From Pseudomonas sp. S04 (lineage in GTDB: Bacteria > Pseudomonadota > Gammaproteobacteria > Pseudomonadales > Pseudomonadaceae), in assembly GCF_009834545.1 (NCBI RefSeq), contig NZ_CP019427.1:124001-188000 (forward strand): DNA of 64,000 nucleotides, read 5' to 3'. Under the pieces are notes generated by a model. It was given only the letters and a program-made list of their open reading frames with translations. It did not search any database and had not been told where the DNA came from. This document shows positions 61,543-64,000 of the stretch, piece after piece (positions within the stretch are counted from its first letter, which is position 1; every line of letters begins with the position of its first letter). The translations under genes were made by a program, and so were the position numbers.

Positions 61543-61614
61543 CGCACACGCAAGTCGCTATGATGAAGTCCCCTGCATGCAGATGCTCCCACAGCCCCAG
61601 TCAGTGAGACCTCA

Positions 61615-62619
61615 ATGCCCAATCCATTGAACCCGCCATGCCAAGGTCGGCGGCAGCTCTTGCGGCTGGCGGCTTGTGCACCGGTGTTGGCCTTGCTCGG
61701 TCCACTGGCAGGCTGCTCGCGCAAGCCGCAGATGGACGCCACTTTCCTGCAGATCTGGAAAAGCCACGCCGAACTCAGCCGCGATCAGTGGGCGACGCGT
61801 ATGGCGGCCATGGCTGAATTGGGCTGTGATGAGCTGGTGCTGCAGTGGGTGGGGTTGCTCGGCGGGGACGAGCCGGACTGGATGCTCCCAGACCCGGTGA
61901 TGCAGAACCTGCTGGACACGGCCGGCGAGCATGGGATGAAAGTGCGTATCGGCCTGCCTTACGACAATGGCTGGTGGCAGGCGCTGTCGGCCACTGACGA
62001 GCCGACCCAGGCCGCGTTCTTCAGTGGGGCTTTGCAGGCGGCGAGTCGCTACATGCGCGAGGCGCCGTGGTCCGCGCATGAGCAGTTTGCCGGTTGGTAC
62101 ATCCCGTACGAAATCGAGCAGTACCACTGGACCGAACCCGCCCGACAGGAGCGCCTGGGCAAATGGCTGACGGCCTTGTCGGGGGTGTCGCAGAACGCCG
62201 GTCATGGTGTCCCGGCCATCTCCACCTACTACAGCACCCTGCAGACCGACGGCAGCCTGGTGCAACTGTGGCAATCGCTGCTGGCCCGCACCCAGCTGCG
62301 GCCCATGGTGCAGGACGGCGTGGGGGTGGCGGGCTGGAACAACCTCAAGGCGATCGAACCGCTGCTGCAGTACCTGCGTCAGCGTGGGGTGAAGTTCGAG
62401 GTGATTGTCGAACTGTTCGAGCAACTGCCGTCAGCGCGTAACGACGGCACTGACTTCAAGGCAGTTTCGGCAGACTACCCGCGGGTCCAGCGTCAGTTGG
62501 AGTGGGCCCAGACCACGGGCGCGGAACGCATCATCGCGTTTGCCGTCGATCCCTGGGCGACCGGTACCGACCCCCAGGCGCAACGCTTGCGCCAGCAGTG
62601 GCTCAAGGCGCGCTCCTGA
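61615..62619 (+). CDS. DUF4434-containing lipoprotein (TIM-barrel glycosidase-like)
   Basis: 334 residues. The signal (RQLLRLAACAPVLALLGPLAGC, lipobox LAGC with Cys34) is followed by a DUF4434-type domain: ATFLQIWKSHAELSRDQWATRM, LGCDELVLQWVGL, GMKVRIGLPYDNGWW, FAGWYIPYEIEQYHW. DUF4434 domains resemble glycoside hydrolase TIM barrels. No enzymatic activity can be assigned from sequence. The nearby pga operon and a possible AlgF-like gene make a polysaccharide role conceivable. Confidence 0.78.
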   Translation: MPNPLNPPCQGRRQLLRLAACAPVLALLGPLAGCSRKPQMDATFLQIWKSHAELSRDQWATRMAAMAELGCDELVLQWVGLLGGDEPDWMLPDPVMQNLLDTAGEHGMKVRIGLPYDNGWWQALSATDEPTQAAFFSGALQAASRYMREAPWSAHEQFAGWYIPYEIEQYHWTEPARQERLGKWLTALSGVSQNAGHGVPAISTYYSTLQTDGSLVQLWQSLLARTQLRPMVQDGVGVAGWNNLKAIEPLLQYLRQRGVKFEVIVELFEQLPSARNDGTDFKAVSADYPRVQRQLEWAQTTGAERIIAFAVDPWATGTDPQAQRLRQQWLKARS

Positions 62620-62637
62620 GGTTGGCGCCAGCAGGGC

Positions 62638-63765
62638 TCAGAGTGAGCGCCCGATGATCTCGCGCATGATTTCACTGGTGCCACCGAAGATCCGCAGCGC
62701 CCGCGCATCGGCCCAGGCGCGGCCAATCCCGTACTCGGCGCTGTAGCCATAACCGCCATACAACTGCAGCAACTCGTCGAGAATCTGCCCCTGCATCTCG
62801 GTGGCATTGAGCTTGGCCATGGCCGCGACCACCGGGTCCAGGTTGCCCTCCATCAGTTGCAGCGCGCAGTCGTCGAGGAATACCCGGAGCATGGTCAGGC
62901 GAGCCTTGGCATCGGCCAGGACAAAGCGGTTGTTCTGGTAGTCGATGACGCGCTTGCCGAACACCTTGCGACCCCGGGTGTACTCCTTGGTCTGTTCGAG
63001 CATGCCCTCGGTCGACGCCGCGGCCCGCAGGGCGATGGCCAGGCGTTCACGGGACAGTTCGTGACTCATGTATTGGAATCCGGCATTCAAATCACCGAGC
63101 AGGCAATCCACCGGCACCCGCACTTCATCGAAGAACAGCTCGCAAGTGTCCTGGGCGTGCTGGCCGATCTTGCGCATGGCCGGGCCCTTGCTGAAGCCGG
63201 GCAAGCCTTCTTCGACACACAGCAACGACAGGCCGCGAGCGCCCAGTTCGGGGTCGGTGCAGGCCAGTACGATCACCAGGCCAGCGTTGACCCCGTTGGT
63301 GATGAAGGTCTTCTGCCCGCTGAGCACGAAGTCCTCGCCATCGCGTACCGCACGGGTGCGGATCGCCTTGACGTCGCTGCCGGCACCGGGCTCGGTCATG
63401 GCAATCGCGCCGATGACCTCGCCGCTGGCCATTGCCGGCAGCCAGCGGTCTTTTTGCGCCTGGGTGCCGAGGTTCCAGAGATAAGGCGAGACCATGTCCG
63501 AGTGAATCGAGAAGCCGATGCCCAGGCAATTGGCCCGCGCCAGCTCTTCGATGACCACCACGGCGTGGCCGAAATCACCGTCGGCGCCATAGGGTGCCGG
63601 CAGCGCAGAATTGAGCAGGCCTTGCTCGCCGGCCTCTCGCCACAGTTCGCGCGGGGTCACCCCAGCGGTTTCCCATTGGTCGTAGCGCGGCACGATGCGC
63701 TCGGCGATGAAGCGTTGCACCTGCTCGCGAAACAGCAGGTGGTCTTCGCGGAATATCTTGCGCAT
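62638..63765 (-). CDS. Acyl-CoA dehydrogenase
   Basis: 375 residues, full-length for the family. Visible features: IGAIAMTEPGAGSDVKAIRT and FITNGVNAG (FAD-binding middle domain), and YGGYGYSAEYGIGRAWADARALRIFGGTSEIM at the end. The usual medium-chain catalytic Glu position in the final motif is Gly (FGGTSE). A Glu in SRERLAIA (Glu240) sits where isovaleryl- and long-chain-type enzymes carry their base, so those subfamilies are the better match. The substrate cannot be named. The next gene upstream on the same strand ends eight bases before its start. Confidence 0.92.
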   Translation of the reverse strand: MRKIFREDHLLFREQVQRFIAERIVPRYDQWETAGVTPRELWREAGEQGLLNSALPAPYGADGDFGHAVVVIEELARANCLGIGFSIHSDMVSPYLWNLGTQAQKDRWLPAMASGEVIGAIAMTEPGAGSDVKAIRTRAVRDGEDFVLSGQKTFITNGVNAGLVIVLACTDPELGARGLSLLCVEEGLPGFSKGPAMRKIGQHAQDTCELFFDEVRVPVDCLLGDLNAGFQYMSHELSRERLAIALRAAASTEGMLEQTKEYTRGRKVFGKRVIDYQNNRFVLADAKARLTMLRVFLDDCALQLMEGNLDPVVAAMAKLNATEMQGQILDELLQLYGGYGYSAEYGIGRAWADARALRIFGGTSEIMREIIGRSL

Positions 63766-63773
63766 GGGGAGGC

Positions 63774-64000
63774 CTATTTCGCGTAGAGGTCGGTGCTGCT
63801 CAGTTGCCCGCGTAGCACGGGCGCCGCAGCGCTGCCGGTGAGGAACAGGCTGTAGTGATCACCGGGCTTGAGTTGCGGCAACGCCAGTTTCTCGGCCGTG
63901 GCCTTGCCACAGCCGGCACTCAGTGACGCGCTCACCGGGTTGATGGCACGCGCAGCAGTGCTGAGTGGGGCTACGTCGGCAAACAATACCGGGCCGCCGT
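63774..64000 (-). CDS. C-terminal fragment, possibly AlgF-like (runs off window end)
   Basis: The minus-strand frame is open to the window edge and ends at 63774. It encodes about 74 residues containing GPVLFADVAPLSTAARAINP, SASLSAGCGKATAEKLALPQ and LKPGDHYSLFLTGSAAAPVL. The DVAPLS, P-S-SL and KPGDHYSLFLTG pattern recalls AlgF of the alginate O-acetylation machinery, as I remember that family, but the fragment is short. An alternative is an unrelated periplasmic protein. Confidence 0.45.
   Translation of the reverse strand, partial: GGPVLFADVAPLSTAARAINPVSASLSAGCGKATAEKLALPQLKPGDHYSLFLTGSAAAPVLRGQLSSTDLYAK

Noticed and set aside
1..64000. tRNA, rRNA, insertion sequences, prophage or integrase genes
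   Set aside because: I looked for characteristic proteins and cloverleaf-like or terminal inverted repeats and found none apart from the two REP-type elements.

Overview
The window looks like a chromosomal segment of a Pseudomonas of the P. fluorescens complex. The base composition is GC-rich, and the gene order lapG-lapD-(small orf)-lapA-lapE-lapB-lapC, efflux operons, then pgaABCD is what I recall for that group. Almost all space is coding. I saw no tRNA, rRNA, insertion sequence, prophage or CRISPR array.

Region 1 (1-37.2 kb) is a complete Lap biofilm-adhesion locus: the periplasmic protease LapG, the inner-membrane c-di-GMP receptor LapD with degenerate GGDEF and EAL sites, a small conserved protein, the giant type I-secreted adhesin LapA (9,461 codons on the minus strand), and the divergent type I secretion genes lapE (outer membrane), lapB (ABC permease) and lapC (membrane fusion). 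LapA keeps the N-terminal retention domain with a TAAG cleavage site at residues 107-110. It then has five ~100-residue repeats and 36 tandem ~212-220-residue units, followed by Calx-beta-like, PA14-like, von Willebrand A and RTX modules. Low c-di-GMP should free LapG from LapD so that it cuts LapA from the surface; high c-di-GMP should retain it. The lapA/lapE intergenic region carries two FleQ-box-like sequences facing each other.

Region 2 (37.2-51.7 kb) holds a TonB-C-like secreted protein, a LysR regulator next to an EmrAB-type MFS/HlyD/outer-membrane pump, a slipin/short-NfeD pair, a YbaK-like deacylase, DUF2789, and a MarR-controlled aromatic-acid-type pump (FUSC, DUF1656, HlyD, outer-membrane lipoprotein). 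A two-TM hypothetical protein follows.

Region 3 (51.8-64 kb) holds a YdgA/DUF945 protein and the pgaABCD operon for poly-N-acetylglucosamine synthesis and export. After these come a small acidic protein, a lytic transglycosylase-like lipoprotein, a Phd/ParE-type toxin-antitoxin pair, a DUF4434 lipoprotein, an acyl-CoA dehydrogenase and the end of a possible AlgF-like gene. The pgaA leader contains two perfect hairpins that share one arm and so exclude each other.

The most unusual object is lapA itself. At 28.4 kb it is far longer than the roughly 5,200-residue LapA I recall for P. fluorescens Pf0-1, and its repeats show nested, near-identical duplications implying recent growth by recombination.
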